This document shows, piece by piece, positions 1 through 11,638 of a stretch of 64,000 nt of DNA. Source of the DNA: Grammothele lineata (taxonomy: Eukaryota; Basidiomycota; Agaricomycetes; Polyporales; Polyporaceae). How positions within the stretch are numbered: position 1 is the first letter of the stretch; the number at the start of each line of letters is the position of its first letter. The position numbers and the translations under genes were made by a program. The stretch covers positions 434,001-498,000 of the forward strand of contig NDFF03000381.1 of NCBI GenBank assembly GCA_002150815.3, given 5' to 3'. The notes under the pieces were generated by a model. The model saw only the letters and a program-made list of their open reading frames with translations. It was not told where the DNA came from and did not search any database.

Positions 1-2160
1 CCATAGCTGATGTAACTATCTCCGTAGAACTGCCACAGCTTTCAGTCAACCAGATCCGCGTAGTGTCAGGTAAAACGCCAGATAGAACCTTCAAGTCGCT
101 AAAAGGTACGTAAACTCGATACCCTTGAGGCATTACTCTGAAGACATTGCGTTCTAAGATGCTCGACCCTATAATCGGAATAAGGTTCCTCGTTTAGCCC
201 ATGGGTTGGAGGCTGTCTTGTCAAGGTATGTGTCGACCGTCGATCGTACGCTTGCCATGGCTTATCCTGTGCTGCATAGACCAGGCGTGCATTGGCTTAA
301 GAATCCTGATACAAACCAATACGACTTCGACCCGCTTTTGGCGACCATCCCCAAGGCGGACGACTTCGCTTTTGACAGACTGGGAGGATTCGTGCCCAGT
401 TCGAAGGATGTGGTACGTCGCTCGCATTGCTTTGATACCGTTTATTCTGAGACGAATTTCTCGACAAGAAACTCATTAATACTGCACGGTTGGCTGGGTG
501 TAAATATGTCGGCTCGACATCTTCATTAACGGGGATGATGGCCCAAATTTACCTCCTCCTCTCGCAAGAGAGGAAGGTCAATCTGGATAATCTGAGCGCC
601 GAGTTTGACAGTGCTGTAAGTGAAGATAATTCTATTCCGTGTCACCAATTGGCTTGACATCAAGGATTGGGGCAGCCCAGATTCTTCACGGCAGGCCAGC
701 GGATTCCCGTGTCTGTCATTCTTCACTATAATGACGGTATTTACACCACGGACTACGATGGATCGCGGGACGCAGACGATAAGGATGAGATCATTCTCCT
801 AAAGCTCGTACGTCACATTCTATCCGAACTGGAGGTCAGGTATTAGGTATTAACCGTGCCGTAGGGGACAGTATTAGAGAAGTTCCTGACGCTTCCAAAA
901 GACGAGTTTGGCATGCTGTTGAAGTCGTATACCGGCGGCGACTTAAGAGTCCCGAAGGATGTGCATCGATACGGACAGGTATGTAGTGACAGTAGTCTTA
1001 CATCTCTGCGTCGATTTCTTATATCTCTTCTAGCACAACAAGTTCCTCATGCGTTCGCAACTTGATTGCTTCGACGGGACACTTCCTGGTACCGGTATCT
1101 TTGATCTAAAAACGCGTGCCATCACTCAGATCCGGCATGACGTTTTCAACTATTCCGTACGCTCACCTCCCGTATTTCTGCTGATACTTTCTTACGCCAT
1201 CTAATCCGGTCTCTGACCGACAGAACTATCTCGACGTCCACCTCGACGCGCTCACGGGTCGACGAGGTAGCTTTGAAGAAGAATACTACGACATGATCCG
1301 CTCTGCGTTCCTCGAGTACTCCTTCCAGGCCCGCATCGGCAACATGGACGGCATCTTCGTCGCGTACCACAACACCGCGCGCATCTTCGGCTTCCAGTAC
1401 GTCTCCCTGCGCGAGATGGACGTCCGCCTTTTCGGCCGTGAAGACGCCGGCGTGCGCGTCTTTCGCCGCGTAGTCTACCTCCTGGAGAAGCTTTACGACG
1501 AGATCGTCAAATGTTTCCCGCACCAGGTGCGCCAGAATCTTCTTTTACGCTGACATATGGGACTCACCGTAGGTGACCGTTTGTGTGTTACAGTCAGTAC
1601 AGTGCACGTTCGAGAAGCGTGGTGATGTCCTACGGGTCTGGGTCGAGCCCCTAGTCTCTAGCGCGAAAGAACCGCCTGTGGCGGAGCTCGTGCTCTCGGT
1701 CAAGAACATCATGTATGGCAGTGAGGTCAAGGGCTCGCATGCGGTCTACTCCGTCGATCCTTGTACGTCTCTTTGTCCTGCCTCCCTACCCCTTCCATTC
1801 CTACATCCGCACTGCTCCTCTTCCACGACAAACGCTAACCGGTCTCATATCACAGGGTCGCTCGAATGGTCCATCGAGCGTGCGACCTTCCCGCAGAGTG
1901 ACATCCTCAAGAGGCGTCGGCGCGCATATAGGCGGCAGCAGACAATTGCGCACTCGCATCCTGGTGCGGTCGCGGACGCGGACGTCGAGATCGACGAGAT
2001 CGACGAAGAGGATGCGGAGGTGATCGCTTCCGCAATCACCCCGACGCCCCGTGAGCACGAACACGCGCCCGCTACTGAAACAGTCGAGGGGCGTGTGGAC
2101 GATGCGGAGCTCGCCTCGCCGTCCTCTCCTTCAGCTACAAGTGAAGGCATCGCTTCGTAG
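1..2160 (+). CDS. PET127: Pet127-like mitochondrial RNA-processing protein (5' partial)
   Basis: The 3' part of a Pet127-family gene; in yeast this is a mitochondrial membrane protein that controls 5' processing and stability of mitochondrial mRNAs. I assemble ten exons: <1-105, 159-225, 280-412, 469-615, 676-807, 865-978, 1034-1156, 1224-1526, 1594-1762, 1856-2160, all joining in frame. Family hallmarks in order are PRLAHGLEAVL / RPGVHWL, GCKYVGSTSSLTGMMAQIYL, an FTAGQRIPVSVILHYNDG block, a KSYTGGDLRVPKDVHRYGQ block and GIFDLKTRAITQIRHDV, a segment that resembles a PD-(D/E)xK nuclease-like core. The C-terminal ~90 residues after the last splice are acidic and Ala/Ser-rich and probably disordered. 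The start lies left of the window, so total length is unknown. The family call rests on motif recognition and is strong; the role is inferred from yeast. Confidence 0.88.
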
Positions 2161-2372
2161 TCCCTAGTCGTCCGTACACTATTCGCTCGGAATGCATGTA
2201 CCGTCGTCTATAATATGTAGTACACGTCGCCCAACCTCGGAAACGGCCGTCCACGGCCGATAATACATGTTACACCGTATAGTAGACCGTAGCACCACGA
2301 CTCACACTATTAAGTCTACCCTCCGTCCCGCCAAGAGTTATAGCAACTTGTCCGCCCGATCCACGCTTTCCT
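2161..2372. other. Short intergenic space between convergent genes
   Basis: The Pet127-like and universal-stress-protein genes converge here with about 210 bp between stop codons, so their 3' UTRs must be short or overlap. AT-rich runs such as tataatatgtag near 2211 could serve 3'-end formation. No ORF or RNA gene is seen. Confidence 0.6.
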
Positions 2373-4572
2373 CTACGCCGCGATCTTCTCTCCCAGGCTA
2401 TTCTCCGTCCCCTCGTTCTCCGGCTCGGGTTCCGCATGCGCCCCAGCATCGCCCTCGACCTCCGTATCGACGTCGTCCTCGTCCTCCTGCTCCCCACCCC
2501 GCGACGAGCCGTCCGCGCGGCGCTCGTCGTCGCGCGCGATCTCGGACCGCATCTTCGCCACGTCCTGGTCGACCTTGGACGCGACGCGGTCGACGGCGGC
2601 CTGTGCGAGCGACACGCGCGCGCGATGCGCCTTGAGGTGCGCGGCGCGGCGCGGAGGGCGCTTGAGCCGCCGCCGCGCGACCATTACTGGCACGGAACAC
2701 TTTTGAATGAGGTAGTGCGACGTCGAGCCGAGGAGGATGCTATGCAAGGGGTGGTGAGCGAGGAACGGGGGTCGGGTGGTGGGAGTGGTACGTACCCCTT
2801 GAGGTTCCCGAGACCCCGGGAGCCGACGATGAGCATCACAGGCTCGTAGTAGTCCACAATGTCTGCAGGCGAAGGTTAGAGCGATCGCTACGCCACTTGT
2901 ATGTACATCACATACCTAGTAGCATATGTCGGCTGTTCTTCGCGTGCCATGCCTGACACTGGATCGAGACATTCAGCCGCGTCCGCTGGAGCAGGCTCGT
3001 CGCCTGCCGGACGAGGATATACGCCAGTGCTTGCCGCTGGAGGACGGACGATATCAGTACGTCTGCTTCGAAGTCGAGAGTCGGAGGACGCACTTCCTGT
3101 TGAGCACGCAACTTCGTCGCACGATCTGCGGGATTAGGTTCTTGGGGGTCGACTGAACGGAGCAGTGTGGTCAGCATCTGCTGGCATGCACGCAAGTGCG
3201 AACGCACCTTTGTTCTCGTTCTCCACCACGGTGACGATGATCCTGACGGGAAGATTGGAATAAACGCGCGCGCGGGGAGGAGAGACCGCAACACTTACAG
3301 CTCGTCGCCATCCCTCAGGACCGTCCCAATACCCCACTCCAGCGCAAACCGACTCTCCTCACTGAGATCGCTCGCAAGCACATACCGCTTCCCCGGCCGG
3401 CCGTTCTCCTTGCGCGTCCGCTCCGGCTCGCCATGTGTGACCGTAAGGATACACCGATCACGTTGGAACGTCGGCCGGGAGGTATGCAGCGGCAGCGTAT
3501 CGTGCGGTTTCATCGACTTGCGCCGCCGCGGATTCCGCCCCCCGCTGCCTCCATTAAGGGTCGACGGGAAGTACGGCTCGGGCGGCACGACGACGTTCAC
3601 GCCCTCGCCCAAGTAATCGGGCACGTCCTGCTCGACGACCGCGCCCGCCGGTACGAGCGCGTTCGCCTCCGTGTTCTGCTCCGTGATGTCGTCAAACCGC
3701 TCCTCCCCGTCGCTCCACTCCTCATCCTCCGAGCCGGAGTCGTCCTCCGTCTCATCCCCCGAGCCGCCCTCGTCGTCGGACTGCGCCCCGAGCGAGAACG
3801 CGTTCCGGGGCCGCACACGCATCCGCACGCTCTCCGCGTCGCTCTCTGCGTCGGACTGCGTAAGCGCCTCGACCGCGGGCGACGGGTCGCGGGTGCGCAG
3901 GCGGCGGAGGCGGAACGGCGACTGCGAGCGCGCACGCGAGTCTGACGGGTCGCGGTCCGTTTGGGTGCCGGCGTACGACGAGGAGCGGGGCGCTTTGTCC
4001 TTGTCCTTGTTGACCTTCTCTTTGGATCGACCGCGCTCGGAGGTGTCGTCCCCGCCTCGATCGCGGTCGTTGGAAGAGGAGCCGCCGCGCGAGAGGGAGA
4101 GGGAGGAGAGCATGGAGCCGAGGGACATCTTGGAGAACGAGCCGGTCGAACGCGCGTCGGGTGACTTGAACGACGGCGGGGCGAGCTGCGTCTGCGAAGA
4201 CGACGGCTGGGACTGGGACGCGGTGGAGACGGTCGAGATCGTGCGCTCGAGCGGGTTCTGCTGGTTCTGGGCCGCGTTCGTGTTCACATTCTGGTTCTGT
4301 TCGTCTTGGGTCAGCGAGGCCGACGAGCCGGAACGCTTCTTGGCCGAGAGGGGGGTCGTCGGGCGGGGGGCGAGGGGCGAAACGAGCGAGGCGAGTGACT
4401 GGCCGGAGCCGGACCGCTTGAAGGGCAGGAGCGGAGACGATGGCGAGGCAGGGGCGCGCTCGTACGAGGTCTGCTCCTTGCCTTCAATGGGCGTCGGGAG
4501 TACAGCGGGGGGTTCCTTGCTCGAGATGGAATATCTCATCCAGCTCCGGCGCCGCTCCTTGCGCTCGCTCAT
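2373..4572 (-). CDS. Universal stress protein (UspA domain) with long disordered N-terminus
   Basis: Five exons on the minus strand: 4572-3299, 3242-3208, 3152-2916, 2862-2796, 2739-2373 (659 aa from the ATG at 4572). The first ~400 residues are low-complexity, Ser/Pro/acidic-rich and probably disordered. They lead into a C-terminal UspA fold: RYVLASDLSEESRFALEWG, then IIVTVVENENK, and DIVDYYEPVMLIVGSRGLG. The last part carries the ATP-binding signature G-x2-G-x9-G-S/T spanning a splice junction (GSRGLGNLKGILLGST), followed by HYLIQKCSVPVMVARRRLK. This layout resembles the large Usp proteins of fission yeast and other fungi. It probably binds ATP and acts in stress signalling, but no substrate can be named. 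The tail after the domain is a predicted coiled or acidic segment. See the separate entry for upstream micro-exons that could extend the N-terminus. Confidence 0.88.
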
Positions 4573-4705
4573 GATGTTTGTGGAATGTGGGGTGAGGGGG
4601 GACGCGGGGTTGGAAGTGCAAGTGGCGTGGGGGAGAGAAGGAAGAGTGCAGCGATGCGGAAAGGAGTGGGGATAAAATGTGGGGAAAGCGGGTGAAGAGG
4701 CTCAC

Positions 4706-5252
4706 CTCGGCCTTGGCGGCGGCTTCAAAGGAGAACGCCTGCGCAAGGACGGGTCAGTCTTTGGTCAAGCTCGGTCGTCGAAGAGGAGGGATGCTCGAGG
4801 GTGGACGCAGCGTCGAGCGTGCGGTCACGTAAAGCGGTGTTGCCAAGAGCGCGGCAACCGCTGGTCAACTCAGACGGGCAGGCCATGACGGGCGGTCATT
4901 CCCACTGTTTTCGCGACTCCATAACCCTCTCCGGCCTCACCCTACGTCGCCATCACGTAGGTTATTGCCGACGACAAGCAAACCACCGCCCGTCCGTGCC
5001 CAGCGAATGCAATAGACCTAGCTCACGCACGGACAAGCACTCACCAGTTCTGCGGCCGCATCGCGCTGGCCTCCCGCACGCTGGTGGGTCAGGTACGCCG
5101 GACGGATCCAGAGCCTAAAGTCAATTTCGCCAGCCTCGGGACCGAGCAGGCATGCGCACCTCGAGGGCGAGCTTTGCATTCTCCTTGGAGATCCCAAGCT
5201 CGCGGAGGGACGCGACGTCCTCGCGCGAGTACGAGCGGTTCAGCCACGACAT
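4706..5252 (-). CDS. Candidate upstream exons encoding a UBA-like domain (alternative N-terminus of the stress-protein gene?)
   Basis: Three short phase-0 exons on the minus strand, each bounded by consensus splice sites: 5252-5160 (31 codons from ATG), 5080-5045 (12 codons) and 4738-4706 (11 codons). Joined they read as a compact helical module: YSREDVASLRELGISKENAK, then LALERAGGQRDAAAELAF. This fits a ubiquitin-associated (UBA) three-helix pattern with an L-G-I loop in the usual M-G-F place. From the third exon (donor gtgagc) an acceptor AAG at 4558-4560 would join in frame to ERRRSWMRY of the stress protein, skipping its ATG at 4572. Alternatives are a separate microprotein or a 5' leader. 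The exons and the UBA-like pattern are seen; the fusion is inference. Confidence 0.42.
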
Positions 5253-5747
5253 CTTCTCAGCTGTCAATTGCAATCAGATCGGGGCAGGTGAGGCTGCCAA
5301 GCCTTCTCTCAGCGCCCGGCTAGGAGTTCGAATAGGGTGCACAAGAACGGCTCTAGTCAGCTGCAGGGTTAAGTCAGGAGGACCCGGCGCGCACAGAGGG
5401 TCGTTGATAGAGGAGGGTGGAATAGAGGAGCGGGAGATCGATTCCGAGAGAGCTTTTCCCGTCGCCCTCCGTCGTCGCGCCGATCAGCTGATGGTCGCTC
5501 GGCCGCGCCCCCGCCGACCACGACCCAGACGCTATTCTCAGCGTCCGCACGGCTGGAGCTTGAGGTTGTCCAAAAGGCTGCGTGTACGTACGAGGGTTAC
5601 GGTATATATGTGTGAGGGGAGATAAGTGTGCTACATTCCGCAAATGGATCGTGTGTGCTATATACATTGCATGGGGCCGCCTCACGCTCGCGCGTCGCTC
5701 CGATAGTCCGAGTCCGAGCCCGTTCCAATCGCTCCGAGTAGTCAGCC

Positions 5748-8700
5748 TCACAGACTCGAAGTCTGGCTCCCAAATAGCTCCTTAATGAACGCCTCTGCGT
5801 TTGGTGGGCGACCGAGGAAGTCCTACGCAGAGGCGCGCGCACGTTAGCCGTCGTCCCCACCTTCATAGACGCCGATTCCTCCAAGCCACTCACCTTTAGC
5901 GAGTCAATATCGTCCCTGCTCCCGCCTACCTTCAGGATCTTCTCGCGGTACAGCCGCCCCCTCTCCGGGTCGAGCGGGTCCTTCTTGAACACCGTCGCGT
6001 ACATGTCGCTCGCGAACACGAGCGAGTACATGTACCCGTAGTACCCCGCGTCGTACCCGCCCGCGATATGGTTGAACGAGCCTTCGCCCGCACCGAGGTC
6101 CTTACCCTTGACGAGCGAGATCTCCTCCCGCATCGTGTTCCACAACACCGAGTAGTCCTCAGCGTGCTGGTCCGTGTGCACCTTGAGGTCGAAGTTGGCG
6201 AAGAACAGCTGCCGGAGGTAGAACAGCCCGACGTTCACGTATCGGCTCTTGATGATCTTCTCGATCAGGTCCTCCGCGAGCGGCTTCCCGCTCTCGTAGT
6301 GGCTCGACATGAGCGCGAGCACGCGCGGCTCGAAGCACCAGTTCTCGAGCATCTGCGACGGCGCCTCGACGAAGTCGCGCGCGACCGCCGTCCCGTGGAA
6401 GCGCGCGAAACGCGTCTGGCTGAGCAGCCCGTGGAAGACGTGGCCCATCTCGTGGAAGAAGGTCACGACGTCGTCGTGCCGCATCAGCGCGGGCTTTGAG
6501 GGCGTCGGCTTCGCGAGGTTCGCGACCATCGCCGCGAGTGGGTAGGAGCGGGCACCGGAGGCGGTGGCGTGCCCGGGCAGAAGGGGCCAGACAGCCGCGT
6601 GCGAGTACTTGGACTCTGAAGATGGAACGCATGTCAGCTGGATGCGCAGAAGGTCAGCGTGGGTTGACATACCGCGGGGGAAGAGGTCTAGGTAGCAGTA
6701 ACCAACAAATCCAGACTCGTCCTTCGCGTCCTTCTCCCACACGGAGAACATCTGCACCTCTGTATCTCGCAATGAGTGCCTCGTCCTGCATCACACGAAC
6801 GCGGAAAAAACCCACCGGGATGCCATGTCTCGCCTTTGACCTCAACGAACTTCACCCCGAGCAGATTCTGGTAGATGTCGAGGATGGCGGGGACGACCTT
6901 GGAAACAGGGAAGTACTCCTTGACGAGCATATCGTCGAGATTGAGGCTGCGCTCGATGAACTTGCGGTCATAGTACCTGTAGTCCCAAAGGTAGAACTCG
7001 CCGTCGAACGGCAGACCGAGCGCGTCGTGCTCCTCCTTCTTGAGCGCAAGAAGGGTCTCCCGGTCTTTGAGGCCGACCGGGCGCAGCTTTTGCTCGAGGT
7101 CGGTCAAGAACTGTGATGGCGGACCGAGAGGTCGCCGGTGAGCGTCAAGCAGACGAGGAGAGGAGGCGCATACGAACCTCCTTGACGCCCTTCGCGGACT
7201 TGGCCATCTTCACCTCGGTGATGTAATCCGCCCACGTCGGGTACCCGAGCAGCTTCGCAACCTTGCGGCGGAGATCGAGGAACTTTTCCATGACCGGCTT
7301 GTTGATCGCAAGCCGGTTCTCGTACCCCGCGTACGCGAGGCGCCGTGTCTCCGGATTCTCTGCAAATTTGAACTGTGCGGGCGTTCAGTACAGAGCCGAA
7401 ACGCAATACAAAAATGCACGTACGAGAGGGAAGATGTCTGGCGTCTTGAAAGTAACATCGTATACGTCTTTGTCGCCGTCGGTGCGCTTTGTGTACCCAG
7501 AAATGACATCTTCGGGGACACCTTTGAGCTCCTCGAGAGTGAAAGACACTACGCCCTGCACGGAACAAAACCGGATGTTATCATCCTGATGTCGGAGCGT
7601 TTCATTGCGAAGCAAATGATGGCGTGGTACGGTATGTGTGGCTTTCTGACCGAAGCCACGCTCACACCGTCACGCGTTCTCGGACATCCGCCTCCACTCC
7701 GAGGAAAGAGACCAAATCAGCGGCAGGAGCGCCAATCAGAACCCCAGAGGCGGATCGAGACCGCCGAGGAGTGCGGCTAGTCAGTTCGATTGGAACCCCA
7801 CGCATATCCGGAGGCGTCGACACACACTCTCGAACCGGAGAGACGTGTACGAAGCGCTTGGGGCACACTACACAGCCAGGCTAGAACCCACCCCATGCGC
7901 AAACCGGCAAACGAGTCGCGAGACCGGGGCTTACCTTCTCTTCGTTGAAGTTTTTCTAGCCACATGGTGGGACGGTGAGTACCGTCCGTACGTCACAGGG
8001 TCAGCTCGTGCTCACGCTGAACTCGAGGCAGGTCTGGGACAGCTCCTTCTTGAGCTGCGTCAACTGCTCCCTCTCCGCGTCCGGTAGGTTGAGGCCTGCG
8101 CGCTTGCCGTCGAGGACCATCTTGTCGACGAGGCGCCGCTCCTCCGCGGAGAGGGTCTTGCCGGATACGTCGATGTTCTTCTCCGCGGCCTGCTTGGCAC
8201 GAAAGACGTCGATGCGCATCGAGGCCTCGACGCCATAGTCGCGAACGAGGACCTCGGCCTCGTTGGAGGCGTCGCGGAGCTCCTTGGAGGTGGAGACGTT
8301 TTGGTAGAAGGAGAGGGGCTCGACGACCGAGTCGAGCGCGGTCTCGGCGTCGGCGAGGGTTAACTGGTGTGGCGCTCATAGGTTACCGACCCCGCAACGG
8401 ACGTAGAGTTAGGAGAGCACTCGGCCACTTACGAACACCTAGCGACGCGCGGGGCGCGAGGTGATCGAGCATAGAGACGTCAGCATCGAGCTAGATGTGA
8501 AGCGCAGAAGGAAGGCACGCACGGACTCAAAGGTGCATTCCTCAGGCTTGAGCGCAGCGACCTTGTCGAGGACGGCGCGGTCGGCTTCGATGGCGGTCTT
8601 TGTGAGCGCGAGGACGTCTTCGGGGGAGTGAGACCACTTGGGAGCAGCCTGGGGCGGGTTCAGCGATGCCATTGTAGGGTCAGGCTGGGAGAGCGAGAAC

Positions 8701-8930
8701 AACCCTGCGAGCGTGGATTGCGATCGATGAAGCCACGGGCCCAGGTGGCCCACCGCGGCGAGGGGTGCCGCATTGAGTGAGTGCGTGACCTGGAGCGAGC
8801 GTATGCCCGCGCTTCCGACGCGGGTGCTCAAAGGGCGGATTGCGGCCAGCGCACCAACGCCCGCAGCAAGCCCAAGCAGAGGACGGCGACGCAGGGCGGC
8901 GACGGCGACCGTGCAAACCGCGCGGGGCAT
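5748..8930 (-). CDS. PRD1: M3 family zinc metallopeptidase (saccharolysin / thimet oligopeptidase)
   Basis: Oligopeptidase that cleaves short peptides in cytosol and mitochondria. Exons (minus): 8930-8523, 8438-8433, 8363-8016, 7955-7935, 7555-7424, 7372-7178, 7110-6816, 6759-6673, 6615-5894, 5822-5748; the total closes in frame at 762 aa. The active site is intact: zinc motif FHEMGHVFHG (HExxH) with the downstream glutamate in DFVEAPSQMLENW, plus GYDAGYYGYMYSLVFASDMY near the C-terminus. A first-ATG start at 8930 gives an ~85-residue Arg/Ala/Leu-rich leader with no acidic residue until just before an internal ATG at 8672 (MASLNPP). This is a classic mitochondrial presequence, so two start sites could give mitochondrial and cytosolic forms as in yeast Prd1 and mammalian neurolysin. 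The 6-nt exon restores the conserved FESV-F/L-LA step. The intron at 7556-7934 is unusually long (379 nt). Confidence 0.93.
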
Positions 8931-9271
8931 CGTGGACAGGAGGACGAGGACGAGGGTGACAGCGAGGACGCGCTCCGTACGCGAGGTGACGCTCGAGCGC
9001 GCGACGCGACTTAGCGGGCGTCAATGCTTGGGCTTGGGATTAAGTAAGCGGGGAAGCGGTGGATGGCGACTTGAGGCGGAGCGAGCGTCGGTCGAACAAG
9101 TGCCCCATCTCCGGCGAACATCCTCGTCGCCCTCCTCGTCGCCCCGCCCCGCCTCCTTTCTCTGTCCACCGTCGCCACCAGGCTCAGTCCCCCGCCCGTC
9201 TCCCTTCGTCGTCTGTCGTTCCCGCCCCGCATCGCCCCGACCCGACGCGCGACCGGTGACCACAGCACACG
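8931..9271. promoter_or_regulatory. Divergent promoter between M3 peptidase and MAPKK
   Basis: About 340 bp separate the two outward-facing start codons. It is GC-rich, with CT-rich tracts on the coding strand of the kinase just before 9272 (a usual feature of fungal leaders) and no clear TATA box. No ORF with family similarity was seen here. Confidence 0.55.
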
Positions 9272-10821
9272 ATGGCAACCCCCGCCGGCCCCGTCCGCAA
9301 GAAGCGCAACTTCAAGGCCCTCCAGCTCGATGTCTCCCAGCCGCCCCCGAAGCCCCAGCCAGAGCCCATCCGTGTTGCACCAATGCCCGCGGGCGGAGGC
9401 AAGAAGCGACCCCCGCCCATGCAGCTCAAAGCCCCCAAGGTCCCCGCCGCCTCCGCCCCGAGCGCCGTCGACGGCGACAACAACCTTCTCACCGTCAATG
9501 GCCCCAGCTCCGCGCCCCCCACCGGCTCCGCGTCCGCCCACCGCATGACCTACCACACCACCCTATCAACCACGCTCGCCAACCTCGAGCTCAACTCGGA
9601 GAACAAGTACCACGATCTACGTAACGAGGACCTCAAGGACCTCCATGAGCTCGGCCAGGGCAACGGCGGCTCCGTCAAGAAGGTGGAGCACCTCCCCACC
9701 GGTACCATCATGGCCAAGAAGGTGCGAGATACCCGTCGCCGTCTGCGGTTGCGCTGAAGATGCGACCGCCCGCCACAGATTGTCTTGATAGACGCAAAGC
9801 CCTCGGTCCGGAAACAGATCCTGCGCGAGCTCCAGATCATGCACGACTGCCATTCTGACTACATAATCTCCTTCTACGGCGCGTTTATATCAGACCCCAA
9901 CATCTGCATCTGCATGGAGTTCATGGACAAGGGCTCGCTCGACGGAATCTACAAGAAGATCGGACCCATTGATATCGATGTCGTTGGCAAGGTAGCGCTG
10001 GCCGTGCTGGAGGGGCTCACCTACCTGTATGATGTCCATCGGATCATCCACCGTGGTACGTCGCCATGATTCTGTGTTATGGACGTGCGTAACCATTCTT
10101 CAGATATCAAGCCGTCAAACATACTCTTCAATTCACGAGGGCAAATCAAGATCTGTGACTTTGGTGTCTCAGGTGAACTCATCAACTCCATTGCTGACAC
10201 CTTTGTCGGAACGTCAACGTACATGAGCGTGCGTGTTCTTGTGTGTCCTTGCGGCGGCGTGCGCACTCATCACGTCCACAATCACAGCCCGAACGTATAC
10301 AGGGCGCGCAGTACACTGTCAAGTCCGACGTCTGGTCACTTGGTATCTCACTAATTGAGCTCGCCCTCGGTCGCTTCCCCTTTGCCGAGTCGTCCTCGGA
10401 TGACTCGGACCTCTCCGACTTTGAGGGCACGCTCTCGCCTAGTCGCCCGAACCCACTCACTCTGACGAAGGAGCAACGGGACAAGAAGAAGAAGCGGAAG
10501 AGCAAGGGCGTCAGTCTGCAGGGCGGCGGGATGACGATGAGCATCCTCGAGCTCCTCCAGCACATCGTCAACGAGCCGGCGCCGCGGCTTGCGCCCGAAG
10601 GCCGCTTCCCGAAAGAGGCTGAAGACTTTGTTGACAGCTGTCTGCTGAAGGACCCCGACGCGCGGAAGACGCCAAAGGATCTCCTTGTAAGTCCCTTTTA
10701 GCCCTTTGCTGCAGCTCTTTGACGCATATATTGACCTTTTCCTCGCGCGCAGAAACACCCCTGGATCGACCGTTCGAGGACGGCGACGATTGACCTTGAG
10801 ATATGGGCGTCAACGTTCTAA
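9272..10821 (+). CDS. STE7: MAP kinase kinase, Ste7/Fuz7 type
   Basis: Dual-specificity kinase of the pheromone/morphogenesis MAPK cascade. Five exons, 9272-9721, 9779-10055, 10104-10228, 10288-10686, 10753-10821, give 439 aa in frame. The N-terminus ([11 protein letters not shown]) is a basic, docking-site-like stretch; a Pro-rich linker follows. Kinase motifs: glycine loop [12 protein letters not shown], lysine in IMAKKIVLIDAK, catalytic loop [10 protein letters not shown] (split by intron 2), DFG in KICDFGVSG, and the MAPKK activation segment [19 protein letters not shown] with the S-x3-T phospho-acceptor spacing. An insert rich in acidic then Lys residues ([10 protein letters not shown]) lies between the P+1 region and the last helices. 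The [19 protein letters not shown] block points to Ste7 rather than Pbs2 or Mkk1. It is divergent from the M3 peptidase gene. Confidence 0.93.
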
Positions 10822-11638
10822 CACGCCTGCTCCCCCTCTGCTCTGCGCGACGGCTGCGACCGCCGTGCACGTGTAAAGACGACGATGAATGTTGTACACC
10901 ACCAACCAAGCATTACCCGCCCCACGCCACGCCCGTTGTACATGTATATACCCGTCTCGCCCCGTCTCGTCCCCACGCGCATGCGCGTGCGCGACAGAGA
11001 AAGCGCGCGCCGCGATGCTGGCGCGCTCAACTTTCATGAGCGACGGGCAGAGCGAGTCGCGGTCGCAGGCTGTCTACCCAACCGCGCTACGGCGCAAGCA
11101 CGCTCGTTTGACACGGCGCCCGCGCCCAGCGCGGCCCCGGCTGACCACCCTCGTTGACGTTGAAGAATCCATTCCCCACCCACTCACCTCCGCATACGGC
11201 CTAATGTACTATAGAGGAGGAGCAAGAGAAATCGCGCATATATCACCCGCACGCAGCAGAACACATGCATGTACCCACACCTCGCCGCTTTGTACATCCA
11301 CTTACGCTCCCACTTTCGCACCGCGTCGGCCGGTGCTCGCGCCACGACTGCGACTTGCTGGACGAGGCTTTCCGAGTTGTATGTATATAGCTAAGTTATG
11401 GAAAGGGATCCCCGAGTTGCTGGCCGGAGCCGCGAATGGTCTGAGCGTGCTGTTCCTTCTTTTTTAGAGTGTGAATGGGAGCAGCTTGAACTCGGCACAT
11501 AGAATACATCTTTAGAGCTACAGCACTTGGTAAGCCTGGCACCTTCTCGACCCCTATTATGATACAAGGGAGCAATCCGCATCTGTATGTGAAGGATCCG
11601 GAACTGTCTCTGACATATGCATGGCTAATGGCAGTACC
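10822..11638. other. Intergenic space between convergent MAPKK and RIO1
   Basis: About 815 bp between two convergent stop codons. It is GC-rich near the kinase and contains several AT-rich patches (for example around 11385 and 11465) suitable for 3'-end formation of both genes. Open frames here are Arg/Pro/Ala-rich without recognisable domains or splice structure, so I call no gene. Confidence 0.6.

Noticed and set aside
3671..4675. 334-codon + strand frame
   Set aside because: It lies fully antisense to the stress-protein first exon, which has strong domain support on the minus strand; Ser/Glu/Arg-rich, no domain.
5152..5625. 157-codon + frame overlapping the UBA-like exons
   Set aside because: It is antisense to the spliced minus-strand exons, which show better splice consensus and domain pattern.
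10889..11467. 192-codon + frame after the MAPKK gene
   Set aside because: Lies in the convergent 3' region and is Arg/Pro/Ala-rich without motif.
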